Shown in pieces: positions 10,928 through 23,376 of a stretch of 64,000 nucleotides of DNA (position 1 is its first letter; each line of letters begins with the position of its first letter). The notes below the pieces were generated by a model that saw only the letters and a program-made list of their open reading frames with translations, ran no database searches and was not told where the DNA came from. A program made the translations under genes and the position numbers. Source of the DNA: Posidonia oceanica (lineage: Eukaryota > Streptophyta > Magnoliopsida > Alismatales > Posidoniaceae); NCBI GenBank assembly GCA_037176725.1, contig JAZBRS010000054.1, forward strand, positions 11,798,001-11,862,000, in the 5' to 3' direction.

Positions 10928-12026
10928 TGTTAGGATTCTAGGCTTCACTAGAGAGAGAGTGAATAGTGATTTAAAGGATAAATATAGATTTTAAAATTCT
11001 CTTTAACTATTTTAAGCAAATTAGCAAGTAAATGAAATATGGATATATGGATTTGAATGTTTAAACTAAAACATACATAGAAGGGGATGAGAGGCAATGA
11101 AAATGTACACAAGTAATTTTATAGTGGTTCAGCCACCCTGGCCTAGTCCACTCCCCGAGAAATCCCCTCGAGAGTTACCTTAACTTTGATCTTGTTTCGG
11201 GCCAAAATCTTGCCTTACACCTTGACGATACCACGCCAAGCTCCCGCAAAAACCGCGGTAACCCTTCTCGCTCCTGGAGAAGAACTCACACAAGAAAACT
11301 GAAGATTACAACTCTGTTGACTCTTTTCTATATCTCCCAAAACTCTTTTGGCAAGGTAGAAAGGATGGGAATGTATCTTTCTTGCTTTGAGAATCTTTCT
11401 CACAAAATAGGAGTAGAATACTTGGAAAATGATGTGGCTTGAAGCTCTATATGATGTGATGTGTCTATGTGATGAATGGGGGTCCTATTTATAAGAAAAC
11501 ATGGGTAAAAGTTTGTCTCTAACGACTCTTTTAACGTTCACAAACGGCTAGTCAAACGGTAGACCGAAATTTTTCGGTATGCCGTTTTAGATTAGATTGT
11601 TATAGCAAATACGACCAAATCGGTAGACCGTAAAAATTCGGTATATCGAAAATCTCTGATTCGGTAGACCGTAAAATTTCGGTAGACCGTTTTGCATGAA
11701 AATTCTGCATTTCACCATTTCCATGATTTTGAAGCTTTTTGCAAATTTTCTCGAACCACTTGCTCATGGACCTAAATGCTTCTAACCTAGGGTACTCTAG
11801 GGTTAACTACGTCACTCTTTCATGATTTTTGGGGATTTTATAAAAGACATATTACAACTCAAACATATTACAAAAGTTACATATTTAGAGTTGAACACAA
11901 GTCTTCAAGTCTTCATTGAAGCTCCATGAGTCATTTCGCCTTCTTCTTTTTCAAGGTCAATAAGAATGGTTAGAACACAAAATATTTTGTTATCATCAAA
12001 ACCGAGATGAGGCAATTTTGCCAACA
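10928..12026 (-). repeat. 3' LTR of the gag-only element
   Basis: About 1099 bp. It contains four exact copies of CGGTAGACCG at 11557, 11621, 11662 and 11680. It differs from its partner by scattered substitutions and by lacking a roughly 20-base segment present in the right LTR near 16413-16435, so the insertion is not brand new. Confidence 0.92.
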
Positions 12027-12041
12027 ATCTCCCCATTTTTT
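12027..12041 (-). other. Polypurine tract of the gag-only element
   Basis: The minus strand reads AAAAAATGGGGAGAT immediately before the 3' LTR start TGTTGGC. This is the expected position and composition for plus-strand priming during reverse transcription. Confidence 0.85.
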
Positions 12042-13860
12042 ATGATGACAAAAACCATAAATATACAAAGCTATAGAACTGGCTCCCCCTTAGAATATGC
12101 ATAAATATATGTCAATAAAATCTTAATGCACCCCCTCTTATCTTATAATAACATGATAAGCTAAAAAACATAGCTTTGGAAACCTATCCTATTCTTCTCC
12201 CACTTTTGTCATAAGCAAAAAGAATAGAAGGCATAAATCCAAAGAAATATAAGCAACATAAGCAAGAGAATTATCAAAACGGATATTCAACTAAGTATCA
12301 AAACCAGTGTTAAAATATTCAATAATAATCAACTTCATTCTCAAATGTAAAGTAAAATTCAATAAGCATCCAAATCGTACAAATATTCACAGATATTCAG
12401 TAATCTCCCATTTCCTTCAAGCATAGATATTTATTTGTCAAAATTTACCATTTCTTAAAAGATACCAATTGTTAAAAAAAATACCAATTTATAACAAGAT
12501 GTCAATTTGTGAGAAAAAATACCAAGTGAAAAAAATCAATTTTTGTAAGATTTTCAATAAGAAATCATCAAAATCATCTTCAAAAGGTAACTGATAAGCA
12601 ATAAGCATCTAAAACAATTCTTTTGTTCAATAATAATCAATAAGATCAAAAATCATTTTTATTTAATCAACAATATGATGAGTAAATAATATTCAATCAA
12701 TTTCAACTTCGTATGATAAATGATATGCATGAATTTCAATTTCATATGGTAAAGTCAATTTATATCAAATGTTAGATCTATACCAATATGTTAAATCAAT
12801 AGGCATCAAGATCAAAAGATATTTTGTGAGAATCACCAATTGTAATATAGTCAATGAATCATAGTAAACTCTCCCTTACATCAATCATGGGTAAAGAGAA
12901 AATTCAGATATTCAATAAGCTTGAAATTCATTGATTTTTATAAGAGATACCAATCAATTGTTAAAAAATACTCAATGTTGATATCAATTGTTAGAAAATA
13001 TTCCATTAAAACTTATCATCAAATCAAATGCCAAAATTAATTAATATGATACCCAATGTTGAATCTATATCAATTAATAGGCATTAATATCAAAATATTA
13101 TGATGTAAAAGATATTCAATGTGCTCCCCCTATCAACAAGCATATGTAAAATAGTTCAATATCAAGTAGTGATAACATTAAGAATTAAAAACTCTTGTAA
13201 AACCTCTCATTTTCATTTCAATATGAGAAAAATGATATAACAAGATATTAACATCATCATGACAGAGAATTACATTAAGTCAATCATGATAAAAAGATAA
13301 AACACTATAATCCTTCAAAAGATGAGATATGTTAATTTAAACACAATTACATAGGATTAAATTCTGTATATAATGATTCAAAATTTTTATCAAAGGCATA
13401 AAATATCAATAAACAGAAAGATCATAAGCCATGAATATTATTTCAAATAAAGAATTTAGTCAAGAAATTCAAAATTTCAAACTTTCAGTCATTTTGGTAA
13501 ACCGGATAAAAACGGCAGACCAAATCAAGAATTTTCGGAAAACCGGTCAAAAATGAATTTCCGAATCAGGGAATTTCGGAGAATCGGTAAATATCAGTTC
13601 ACCGAAAAATCAACAGGTTTTTCATTTTTCTGCATAATCGGTACACCGGACAAAAAGGAACTTCCGAATTAGGAGATTTCGGTATTCCGGTCCGAAAACG
13701 GTATTCCGAACCAGTTCGAAAATCTTTAAAACAGAGATATATTTTTATAGAGAATAACACCAATTGTTTGTAATGTAAATTCATGATAAATTAAGTGAAA
13801 TTCCATCCAAATAATTTCATTAATCAATAAGTTAAAAACATCCTTTTTAATAAGATTTCC
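12042..13860. other. AT-rich internal non-coding region of gag-only element
   Basis: No reading frame resembling pol occurs. The sequence is AT-rich, with many AATCAAT, ATACCAAT and AATATTCAAT phrases suggesting degenerate short-repeat expansion. Near 13500-13720 it carries many CGGTA...ACCG and TTCCGAAT-like words related to the LTR palindromes. Confidence 0.75.
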
Positions 13861-13912
13861 AAATATTTGTCAATGATTGATAGTCCCATGTTCCTTCTTC
13901 TTCTTGGAGAAA

Positions 13913-15319
13913 TTAAGTACCAAGAAGAGATTTTGGTACCCACTTAATTTTGGGTCCAAATGGATTAGTGTTATTATTTCTTATTTTAAGGATCCATTTA
14001 TCTTTGTTTTCCTTCCTTATGACAAATTCATAACTTTCATTATTTTTTGGTCTAATAAAACCATTTTCATATGGAATAGAATTTTTAGGTACACTTATAT
14101 ACTTCCTTCCATCAAGAGTTTTCTTTCTAACATCAATTAGTAAATTCTCACTTTTGATTTTTAAAGATGCAATATTGCTTTCCAATAAATCAAATCTACC
14201 TTTCATGATATTCAACTCATTTTTCAAAATATCATTTTCTATTTCAAATGATTTATTCTTAGATCTCAATTTTTCCTTTTCATTTGAAATCAACTCTTTT
14301 TCATGAGATATATCCATAAAACTCTTGTTTATACTTTTGTTTTTGCTAATCAAAGACTTATGTTTCAAATATAGCTCATTGAAAGCATCAAGTAATTCAT
14401 CAATTGAGAAATCTTCAATATTGTCTAAAGATGTTACCTCACTAGACATAGCCATAAAACATGAGTGAGCAACCTCACCATCTTCATCGGAGGAATCGCT
14501 ATCGTCCCATGTAGCTTGGAGAACTTTCTTCTTCTTGGTTTTTCTCTTGTTCTTCTTTTGAATTCTTTCTTTCTTTAGAAATGACTTGAACTTGTTAGTA
14601 ATAAAAACAAAATCTTCCTCATCCGAATCATCTGACTCGTTTGAGACAATAAATGCAATACTATTCTTTTCTGGAACTTTTTCTATTTCTTTTTTAATCA
14701 TTTGCACTTCATAGGAGGTGAGATTTCCTATGAGTTCTTCTAGTGAATACTTTGAGAGGTCTTTTGCCTCTTCAATGGCAGTAGTCTTTTTCTCCCATTC
14801 TAGAGTTAAAGATCGAAGAATTTTTCTAACTAGATCACTTTGAGAAAAACTTTTACCAAGTGATTTCAAATTAATTGTAATATCAGAAAATCTAGTAAAC
14901 ATGTTTCCAATGGATTCATTAGGTTGCATTTTAAACATTTCATACTTATGTACAAGCATATTAATTTTTGTTTCTTTTACTTGGTTTGTTCCCTCATGAG
15001 TTACTTCTAAAATATGTCATGCATCATGAGAACTGCTACAATTAGAAATTCGATTGAATTCATCTTCACTAATAGCACAAAATAAAGTGTTCAATCCCTT
15101 AGCATCTAAAGTAGCTAAATTTATTTCATTTTCATTCCAGTTCTTATAATCCTTCTTATTAGGAGTATAACCATTTATAACAATATTCCATAAATTAAAA
15201 TCAATAGATTTGAGGTAAATTTGCATTCTATACTTCCAATAATTATAATTTGTACTATCAAAGAAAGGAGGTCTATATATGCTTTGTCCCTATACAATGT
15301 TATTGTTAAATGAAGCCAT
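13913..15319 (-). pseudogene. Copia/Sirevirus-type gag with two nonsense codons, no pol
   Basis: The frame starts at minus-strand ATG 15319 (MASFNNN-like start) and is continuous to 13913, about 468 codons, except for two in-frame stops. One is TAG near 15290-15292 (a likely Gln position). The other is TGA at 15017-15019, where relatives have Trp in a HDAW-type motif. The N-terminal part matches the gag-type region with FFDSTNYNYWKYRMQIYL. The centre is a UBN2-type capsid region (LVHKYEMFKMQPNESIGNMFTRF). Then come a long acidic and coiled-coil segment (DDSDSSDED, LLDAFNELYLKHKSLISKNK) and a WVPK-type end, all typical of Sirevirus gag. The gag ends where pol would normally begin. It would act as a nucleocapsid particle protein if intact. 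Confidence 0.85.
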
Positions 15320-15362
15320 TTAAACTAGAAGATGTTTAAATCTTATATTCTAGAAAAACCAA

Positions 15363-15374
15363 GCTCTGATACCA
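15363..15374 (-). other. Retrotransposon primer-binding site (tRNA-iMet type)
   Basis: On the minus strand this reads TGGTATCAGAGC, the classic plant copia primer-binding site. It sits two bases inside the 5' LTR and fixes the element's orientation. Confidence 0.92.
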
Positions 15375-15376
15375 AT

Positions 15377-16496
15377 TGTTAGGATTCTAGGCTTCACTAG
15401 AGGGGGGTGAATAGTGATTTAAAGGATAAATGTGGATTTTAAAATTCTCTTTAACTATTTTAAGCAAATTAGCAAGTAAATGAAATATGGAGATATGGAT
15501 TTGAATGTTTAAACTAAAACATACATAGAAGGGGATGAGAGGCAATGAAAATGTACACAAGTAATTTTATAGTGGTTCAGCCACCCTGGTCTAGTCCACT
15601 TCCCGAGAAATTTCCTCGAGAGTTACCTTAACTTTGATCTTGTTTCGGGCCAAGATCTTGCTTTACACCTTGACGATACCACGCCAAGCTCCCGCAAAAA
15701 CCACGGTAACCCTTCTTGCTCCCGGAGAAGAACTCACACAAGAAAACTGAAGATTACAACTCTATTGACTCTTTTCTATATCTCCCAAAACTCTTTTGGT
15801 AAGGTGGAAAGGATGGGAATGTATCTTTCTTGCTTTGGGAATCTTTCTCACAAAATAGGAGTAGAATACTTGGAAAATAATGTGGCTTGAAGCTCTATAT
15901 GATGTGATGTGTCTATGTGATGAATGGGGGTCCTATTTATAAGAAAACATGGGTAAAAGTTTGTCACTAACGACTCTTTCAACGTTTACAAACGGCTAGT
16001 CAAACGGTAGACCGAAAATTTTCGATATGCCGTTTTAGCTCAGATTGTTATAGCAAATACGATCAAATCGGTACACCGTAAAAATTCGGTATACCGAAAA
16101 TCTCTGATTCGGTAGACCGTAAAATTTCGGTAGACCGTTTTACATGAAAATTCTGCATTTCACCATTTCCATGATTTTAAAGCTTTTTACAAATTTTCTT
16201 GAACCACTTGCTCATGGACCTAAATGCTTCTAACCTAGGGTACTCTAGGGTTAACTAGGTCACTCTTTCATGATTCTTGGGGATTTTATAAAAGACATAT
16301 TACAACTCAAACATATTACAAAAGTTACATATTTAAAGTTGAACACAAGTCTTCAAGTCTTCATTGAAGCTCCATAAGTCATTTCGCCTTCTTCTTTTTC
16401 AAGGTCTATAAGAATGCTTTCTTAACCTAATAAGAATGGTTAGAACACAAAATATTTTGTTATCATCAAAATCGAGATGAGACAATTTTGCCAACA
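15377..16496 (-). repeat. 5' LTR of the gag-only element
   Basis: About 1120 bp, the partner of 10928-12026. On the minus strand it begins TGTTGGCAAAATTG and ends CCTAACA, followed at a 2-base gap by the primer-binding site. A TATA-like minus-strand box lies near 15935-15945 (CTTATAAATAGGAC). Confidence 0.92.
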
Positions 16497-16770
16497 CCTC
16501 ATTTATCAACAAGAGACAAACTGCACTAGACAAATGTAAATCAGAGCAGCAGCATGAGATGAAAACTGTGAAGCAACAAAATGAACTGTCGTTCCATTAA
16601 GCTTTATGTTAAGCACAGGTAATCAATCAGTGCTCAATAGTCCATCCAAAACAGTATGTTCTCTATCTCATTGCCAAACATATTGATAGAAGAAAAAACA
16701 TTTGTTCCTCATTTATCAACAAGGGACAAACTGCACTAGACAAATGTAAATCAAAGCAGCAGCTTAAAGG
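16497..16770. repeat. Tandem duplication of about 210 bp at the insertion site
   Basis: CATTTGTTCCTCATTTATC followed by ACAAACTGCACTAGACAAATG occurs at about 16497 and again at about 16708. The sequence upstream of the first copy (AAAAACATTTGTTCCTCA) lies to the left of the LTR element at 10910-10927. The retroelement therefore landed inside the first copy of this duplication. Confidence 0.8.
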
Positions 16771-16996
16771 TTCACCTTAAAAGTTCATTAAAGTAACATA
16801 GAGTCAAAAGACCATTAAAGTACACCTTAAAGATTCACTTTAAAGGTTCATTTGATCCATAGAAGTAATACATAAGTCTATGAGAATTCATTACACCATT
16901 AACTTTTCTATTACAATATAACAATTTAAAGTGATACAAAATTTAATGGTTATATTTATCATCGGATGAATCATTGAATTGTAGAAGTTGAAGATT

Positions 16997-17344
16997 TTAA
17001 AGTAGCTCTGAATCGTAATCATTAATATCTATAACTTTCTTTTCTGTTTCGATTTCTACAATAGTTTCTTCAGTATCTTCAAATTTGACTTCTATTTGAA
17101 ATTGTTCTTCTTTATCATCCCATTCGAAGAATCTGCAATTGTTCCTATTTTGTATTATAATAATAGACTTATAAGATAGAATGTATTGCTCCATAACTAT
17201 GTTAGCTCCATAACTGATAATGTATTTGCTTACATAATTATAAAACCGACGATTAAGATTCCGAGATGTCTTTGACATCAATTTCCTTTCCAATTCTCTA
17301 CAAGAACAATATGGTCGCAATCGATATATAGGGTGATATATCAA
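16997..17344 (-). pseudogene. GRF-type zinc-finger remnant, 115 aa
   Basis: The protein begins with YRLRPYCSCRELERKLMSKTSRNLNRRFYNY and later has NCRFFEWDDKEEQ, the start and end of a GRF zinc finger (usual pattern CxC ... NxGRRFxxC ... CxFFxW). The Cys normally following RRF(F/Y) is not present. About 25 extra residues separate the halves, so metal binding is doubtful. The tail is acidic. Small GRF proteins are common in plant transposon-rich DNA. This is probably a decayed or transposon-associated copy; an expressed small gene cannot be excluded. Confidence 0.5.
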
Positions 17345-18279
17345 TGTGATCTTCTTCTAGTTCTCATTGCAAAACAATATCACAAAGAAATAAATTAACA
17401 AGTATTTAAGTATTTAAATCATGAGGTATGCAAGATGATAGCATCATGGAAATTAAACTAATTTTACTAATTAGTTAACAGGTAAGAAAAACTACATTCC
17501 ACCTAGAGACATTTCTTCTTCAAAAAAAGAAAGGGAAAACAGAAAATCCCGAAGTCATCTCCAATAAGCTATTGAACAAACAACTTAAGACACTAGGCAA
17601 ATTTAATCAAATCCAAAAGGTTGAAAAAATCTAAATTTTGAGATGCAGAACATGATTTGAATTGATTCTGATAAGCAAAATCCATCCAAACAATCAAACA
17701 TGAACATAAGGTAATGGTAAAGAAATAAGTTATTGCTGAATTCCTCCAATTTGGTCTACAAAGTAGAAAATCCATGATTTGAGAACCTTCAAAGAGCAAT
17801 GAACCCATACCTTATAACTAATAAGTATAGCAGCACTTAACAAGGTTTAGCAACAAGGGTCAAAGAACTATAACAATATAGTGAAAAAACTCAATAACAT
17901 TCGATTTTTAAATGTTGCTAGGTTACTTCATCAGTCGTTGTTGAATCTTGTTGCTAATCAATTGACAAATAACGGATTCGGCAATGTCGTGGTTGATAGG
18001 AATCGTCAAGAGGGGATGGGGATGGTGCTCCAGCCATGACAAAGATCTATGAACATATAGAGAAAATTTTGAATTTAATGGACATATAGAGAAAAGATCG
18101 AACTTATTAATGGACATATAGAGGAAAAAATGAAGATCTGGCTGTGGATACCTTAAATCGACACCAGAGATGAGATCTATAGATGTCTATGTTGCCGCCG
18201 CTGGATGTTCAAGAGAGAACCGAAAGCTTCTTGCCGCCGCCACCGCTTGATGTTCTCATCGGTGTAACAGACGAAAGGA

Positions 18280-18490
18280 TAGGCGAGAGAGAGAGAGAGA
18301 GAATGTAGGGGGAGGGGCAAATGCTAATTGGAGGGGAAGAGCGTGTAGCGGGCGTCTAATGGAAGGAGGAGAGAGAGAGAGAGAGAGAGAATGTGTTGGG
18401 AGAGGGGGAAATGTAGATTGGAGGGGAAGAGCGTGTTGGGACGTTTGGTGGAAGCTTGGAAGGAGGGGCAAGAGAGAGAGGTCGAAAGAG
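18280..18490. repeat. GA microsatellites in a duplicated block of about 80 bp
   Basis: Two units each contain a (GA)n tract, then a GGGGGAGGGGCAAATG-like segment, then ATTGGAGGGGAAGAGCGTGT. The flanking AAGCTTCTTGCCGCC and TTGATG-TTCTC words recur near 55045-55100 beside another GA tract. This suggests two copies of one mobile element family whose ends I could not define. Confidence 0.7.
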
Positions 18491-19429
18491 AGGTTACTTC
18501 ATAGGCATTTTTGTCTTTTAACACAAATGGGTAAATCAGAATCTAGAATGGATCCTTATTTTGCCAAACAAACTTCTACCATTTCTCATTGAAGCTGGTT
18601 TCTATAATTCATGTCAAAAACTAACTTCTAGTAAATAAGTTAAAAACTAACTTCTCCCATAAGTCCTACCAAACGAACCTTGAATCTACCTTCCTGAGAA
18701 GGAGAAGACTATGTATGCAATGAGCTCATCCTAGTTCTATCTGTGATTGATGTTTCGAGCTTCTCTACATTTTCCCGATGATTGATTTGTTTCATACTCT
18801 TTGTAGCCTCTTTGGGAATTTTAACTCAAATAGCAGATTTTTTTCAATTGACATCAGTATGTTTCTCTGCAGTCCCATCCCCGTTCACAGAGACAGTGTT
18901 AGTGGCTTTTCTTGCCACTTTTATTGGAATTAGTGGGGACATCGGGGACCCCACAAGAAGATGTCACCATTATCAGATAGTATTCCTGTGAACCAGTAGT
19001 ATGTTTCATTGGTACTTTCCTTTTTTGAACTACATTGAGATTTGCTTAGAATTGCCTTTTCTGCTTACCTAGAAGGAAAGATATCAAGGTTTTGCATGTG
19101 TGTTCATAACTGGTTAATTTTGTTGGCATTTTGGTCAAAACTTGAAAACGAGGACATCATTCAGAGTGTTTACATGTTTTTCTTCGATTCCAGTTTTTTC
19201 TTTCTCAGTCATGTCACAGATGGCCCCCATGAAAGTTGTTATCGATGGAGGAGTTACCTCAGTGAGAGAGGAGAAAAAGGAAGAGAAAATAGAGTTATTT
19301 TCCACTACTGGTCAAGAAACAGGAATCCTTGTAGAACCATTTGGAAAAGAAGGATAGTCTTGGGATTCAAGGTTGATAAATAGACTACGGTGTTGTGGCA
19401 ATATAGAAACAAGCATGGCACAATGTTAA

Positions 19430-21900
19430 TGCTGCGTTTGATACACTGGAATGAAAATAGACAGGAATGGAATGAACTTTGTAATGGCATTTGGAATGGA
19501 ATGGAATGGAATAGTTTTATTCCATTCCTGTGTTTAGTATGCAATGGAATTACAGAGTGGAATTGATAGACAATTCCATTCCACTGTTTGGTACATAAGA
19601 ACAGAATCGGAATGGAAATGCAAAATTTGAAAGATTAACAACTACATATTAATAAAAATATTCTGTTAATCTAAAAAAAAAAAGAATAAAAATAACAAAT
19701 TCATGTTTGCTCATGACATCAGTCTACCAAAAAATATCAACCAATGTCACTAAAATTTACTAGTTTCAAAATAGATTGAATATGGTAAGCATGGTTGTGG
19801 TGATGAAGGAAGCCAATGCAAATTGTGAAGTGCCTCTTTTAGCCTCTGAATTGTCCAAGAAAACACTAACCCCATGTCTTTGAGCTCAATCACTACAGAA
19901 CCATAATCAATTTCTGAGGATGAAAAAGGAACTAAAGTTTAGATTAACAAAAGTAATAATTTTTCAGAATTTTGTATTACTAATAACTTGCTTGAAAAAG
20001 GAAAAGCATGTAAAAATCCAATCCTTCAAACAATATGGAAGCAAATTGTAAAGAAACCACGAATAGAAAATGTGATCTGTTAATAAATTGAAGAGCTCAA
20101 ATATAGCCATTGTCAATCCGTTCTGAAAGTGAACTGAAGTTCTCCAAGCAGTAATCCTTCATCCTGAAGTCTTCTATATGGCTGTGTCCTATTTGTGGAA
20201 AAAAATTGAAGTAATATAAACAAAAGAGAAGCAACAACCTAAGATACAAGGATGAACATGACATGGGAAGCCATAAATAAAGGAAAGGCAACACGAATTG
20301 GGGTTTAGATTGTGTGCAAGCTGGACCAATGATATTCACTGAACTCAATGATGACCATTATGAAGAGCCGAAGACAACCTTCTATCACAAACACAAGATG
20401 GCTGTACAAAGGTGAATTTATAGAGTAAATGCATTTTGGAGTATGTAATGTGGATCATCCATACTGACCAAAAGAACTCCAGACTCCTATCATAATCAGC
20501 ATCAAACAAATTTGACCACCACCATGAATCCATAAAAGCGGTTGTTCTTCCTAGTTTCACAACCTCATGCCATAAACCCAGATTCTGTGCTTTGAACGTG
20601 ATGTCTCGATCTCAGAAATGGAAGATAGATGCTGTGACTGAATTAAACGCAATTTTTCAAAATGTGGCCTATGGAACCATATGTGCACCACATACTACAT
20701 AAAACCCAATAGCAAAATATATGACTACAAACACATCATCCTTAAAATATAGATTGTATTGATTTGTTGGCTACATTAGACATTCTCTAGATCAAATAAG
20801 GTCAATGTACCAATGTACCATCAGTTTTGTTTAAAAATACATAAGAATTGCGTGGACGATTATCTATTTATCTTTCCCAAAGAGATCGATTGGTGCACGC
20901 AAATGTGGAAGATATGCAGAAAATTGTCCAAATGCATCCAACATAGAATCTGGCATTTGTGTGCTCAATGTGGAGAATGGCATTGCTTTCATAGTAGAGT
21001 TTGCCTAGTTGGACACCGCCATACTGATCCTGACTTTGAAGTCTACTTCAGGAGTACATATATACCTCCAAAGGAGGAGTCCGATTCACAGATATCTTCC
21101 TCCAAAGAATCGAACAAGCAAGGGAACAGAATAGACATTAAACATGTAAAAAGACCCAAGCACTCGACTTTTACGTTTATTCCACTATCAAATAAAAGGG
21201 GGGCAGTTCTTTGTGGATGAATGTCTCGCAAGCATTCAACCATACACAATTCCACCAAGGAGATACAGAAAGAAAGACAAGATTTTGGTAGATGGTATAC
21301 TTTGAATCCAAGAAAAAGACAAGATTTTGGCAATATAACACCAAAAATCAAACACATTACGAATGGAAACGAAAGTAGAGGAGAAGGGAGGGAATTACGA
21401 CCTTGGGAAGACGGAGCAGCAGGGAGTGGGAGGAGGGAGAGGGAGACGCGGGTGTAGAGATCAATGGCAGTGGCACCGTGGACCACAGCGTGTTCCCCGG
21501 AAAGTATGATATTCCCAGGAGCTGGAAGGGCCGGCAGAGGGAGGGCTGCTGTGGGAGGGGCTGCGGAGGGCTGTGAGACGAGGGAGGGCTGGTGGAGGGA
21601 GGGCTACTGTGGGAGGGTTTGCGGAGGGCTGTGAGAGGAGGGAGGGAGAGAAGAGAAGGGTAGAAAGAAATATCGTGTTTTTTTCTGAAGGGGTATGGAG
21701 ATGATTCCTAATAAAATGGGAATCAGATTCTTTATTGAATGGTAAGGAATGAAATTTCTATGTTTAATCAGAATTTGATTCTAAAAGAATCCCATTTCTA
21801 TAACTATTTAAAACTTATTTGTGTATCAAATATTGAAATAGAATTTTGTCATTCCATTTCAATCCATTCCAACCTCCATTCCAATGTACCAAACGTACAC
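19430..21900. mobile_element. 2.47-kb terminal-inverted-repeat element, TAA target duplication
   Basis: The left end reads TGCTGCGTTTGATACACTGG and the reverse complement of the right end reads GTGTACGTTTGGTACATTGG. These are imperfect terminal inverted repeats followed by AATG-rich subterminal repeats on both sides. TAA flanks the element at 19427-19429 and 21901-21903, as in PIF/Harbinger elements. The interior has no transposase I recognise. It holds several short ORFs (20813-21220 plus, 20097-20560 minus) that may be captured gene pieces, plus a GGGAGGGCT minisatellite at 21530-21650. Confidence 0.65.
21520..21660. repeat. G-rich minisatellite, unit about 60-65 bp
   Basis: GGGAGGGCT(G/A)CTGTGGGAGGG followed by GCGGAGGGCTGTGAGA occurs about twice, with partial third copies, inside the 2.47-kb inverted-repeat element. 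Confidence 0.8.
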
Positions 21901-22299
21901 TAAATATATGATTGAAGAATTGCAACAAAGTGACAACAGTAATAAACTCAACCGTACTAGTGTACAATGTACTACATCTGTGATCCCCTAAGATGGGCAA
22001 AGGAACCACCCAGGAGCAGGAGAGTTGATCGTTCACAGTTATCACGTGCGAGTTATATATAATCTTTATTGCTTATAGTAATACATAACTTGGAGCAATA
22101 TACTTCTAGGTCTTATGTTGTAGTTGCTCCTGTTTGCTTGATTGTTTTGAATAATGTCTCTTAAAAATGGTACATATGTTTTTTGTAATGGGAAAAAAGA
22201 AATTATTTGTTTACATTTAGAATTTTTTTGGTTTTTTGTGTGAGTAGTACCTATTGATAGAAAACTCAAAAAATCCACTCACATGAGTTTCTTTCTCTT

Positions 22300-23368
22300 T
22301 CTTAAAAAGTCAATAAAGTAATAATATTTTCATATCATGTCACACCTTAAAAAAAATTGGCCCAATAAATTGCAAACAAATAGGTTATGTTTGACAAATT
22401 GATTTGTTTGGTGTATTATAGGTTTATTTGTTGACTTTTTCTCTCGTATCATAAAAAAAATCTACTTCATTGAATTTTTTTCTCAAGTTTAAAAACAAAC
22501 TTTAGCTTTTATTGTTAAAAAATATATATCACATGGATTTGATATATTCACCATAAAAGGAAAAAAACACATTTTCTTCCTACACAAGATATTATCATGA
22601 TAAATCAACAAGGATAAAAACTAAATCGGAAACGTACCTGAATTCATGATGAAAACCAGAGTATTTGTCATTTACCACACGGAATCCAGCCTTCCGAAAC
22701 TATCAAGCTCCTCTTTCTTGTCTTTCTCAAGATGGGGGTGAGAGAGAAGGGAGGCCAAATGTCATAGGGTTTGGGGACCATGACTCCTATTTATAGATTG
22801 TATATTTTTACATATTTCTAATTGGCTCATCAACAAATAGAAATATGTCAAATGGTTTCTACACAATCAACCCATGCAACTTAAGATGTCAATAGGCTCA
22901 ACCTAAAACTAAATAAATCACTTTCAATGAGTCTAATAAAAAATAGCCTATAATACTTTAATTGACTTTATATTGACTCATATTTTATTGGATTTTAACC
23001 CAACAATCTCCCACTTGAGCCACACATAAAATTAACAATTAAAGTATTAAAACTTTATGAGCTCAAAAAATGGCTATTTAACAAAGACATCTTACAATCC
23101 AGTCCATCAACTGTATCAACATAGGATCAAAGAGGTTTTCGTTACTTTAAGCGTAATTCAACTCACAATGGTCACTAATGCTAATACAATGAACGACATA
23201 GATCAAGTGTGGATGTGTAGCATGGAATTTAGGCGAAGTGATCTAAACACGCCTATATCCAACTGGTTCAACCTTTAATGAGATCAATATAAATATCTAG
23301 AATGTAACTAACTGAAAACTTTATTTCTGTAGAAAACATTGTCTATTACAATAGAGCATCTAAATACA
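22300..23368 (-). mobile_element. 3' LTR of a minus-strand Ty1/copia element (left edge approximate)
   Basis: On the minus strand a purine tract (TTTAGTGGGAGT, near 23369-23380) directly precedes TGTATTTAGATGC, which I take as the LTR start at 23368. The RNase H domain ends about 10 bases upstream of that tract. A minus-strand TATA box (CTATAAATAGG, near 22785-22797) fits a promoter. The far end near 22300-22330 is not resolved and no target duplication is claimed. Confidence 0.65.
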
Positions 23369-23376
23369 AACTCCCA

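Larger units (their letters stand above)
10928..16496 (-). mobile_element. Non-autonomous gag-only LTR retrotransposon (Sirevirus-like), complete ends
   Basis: Two near-identical direct repeats (10928-12026 and 15377-16496) start TGTTAGGATTC and end CCAACA. They are flanked by identical CCTCA at 10923-10927 and 16497-16501, so both ends and the target duplication are intact. The minus-strand primer-binding site (TGGTATCAGAGC, 15363-15374, initiator tRNA-Met type) adjoins the right LTR. A purine tract (AAAAAATGGGGAGAT on the minus strand, 12027-12041) adjoins the left one. Transcription therefore runs right to left. Only a gag-like reading frame is present; protease, integrase, RT and RNase H are absent, and 12040-13900 is AT-rich filler. 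This is the layout of TR-GAG or LARD-type elements that depend on a relative for mobilisation. Confidence 0.93.

Noticed and set aside
20813..21220. 135-codon frame with Cys and His pairs, looking like a zinc finger
   Set aside because: The Cys/His spacing does not match a known finger and the frame lies inside a TIR element; possible captured fragment only.
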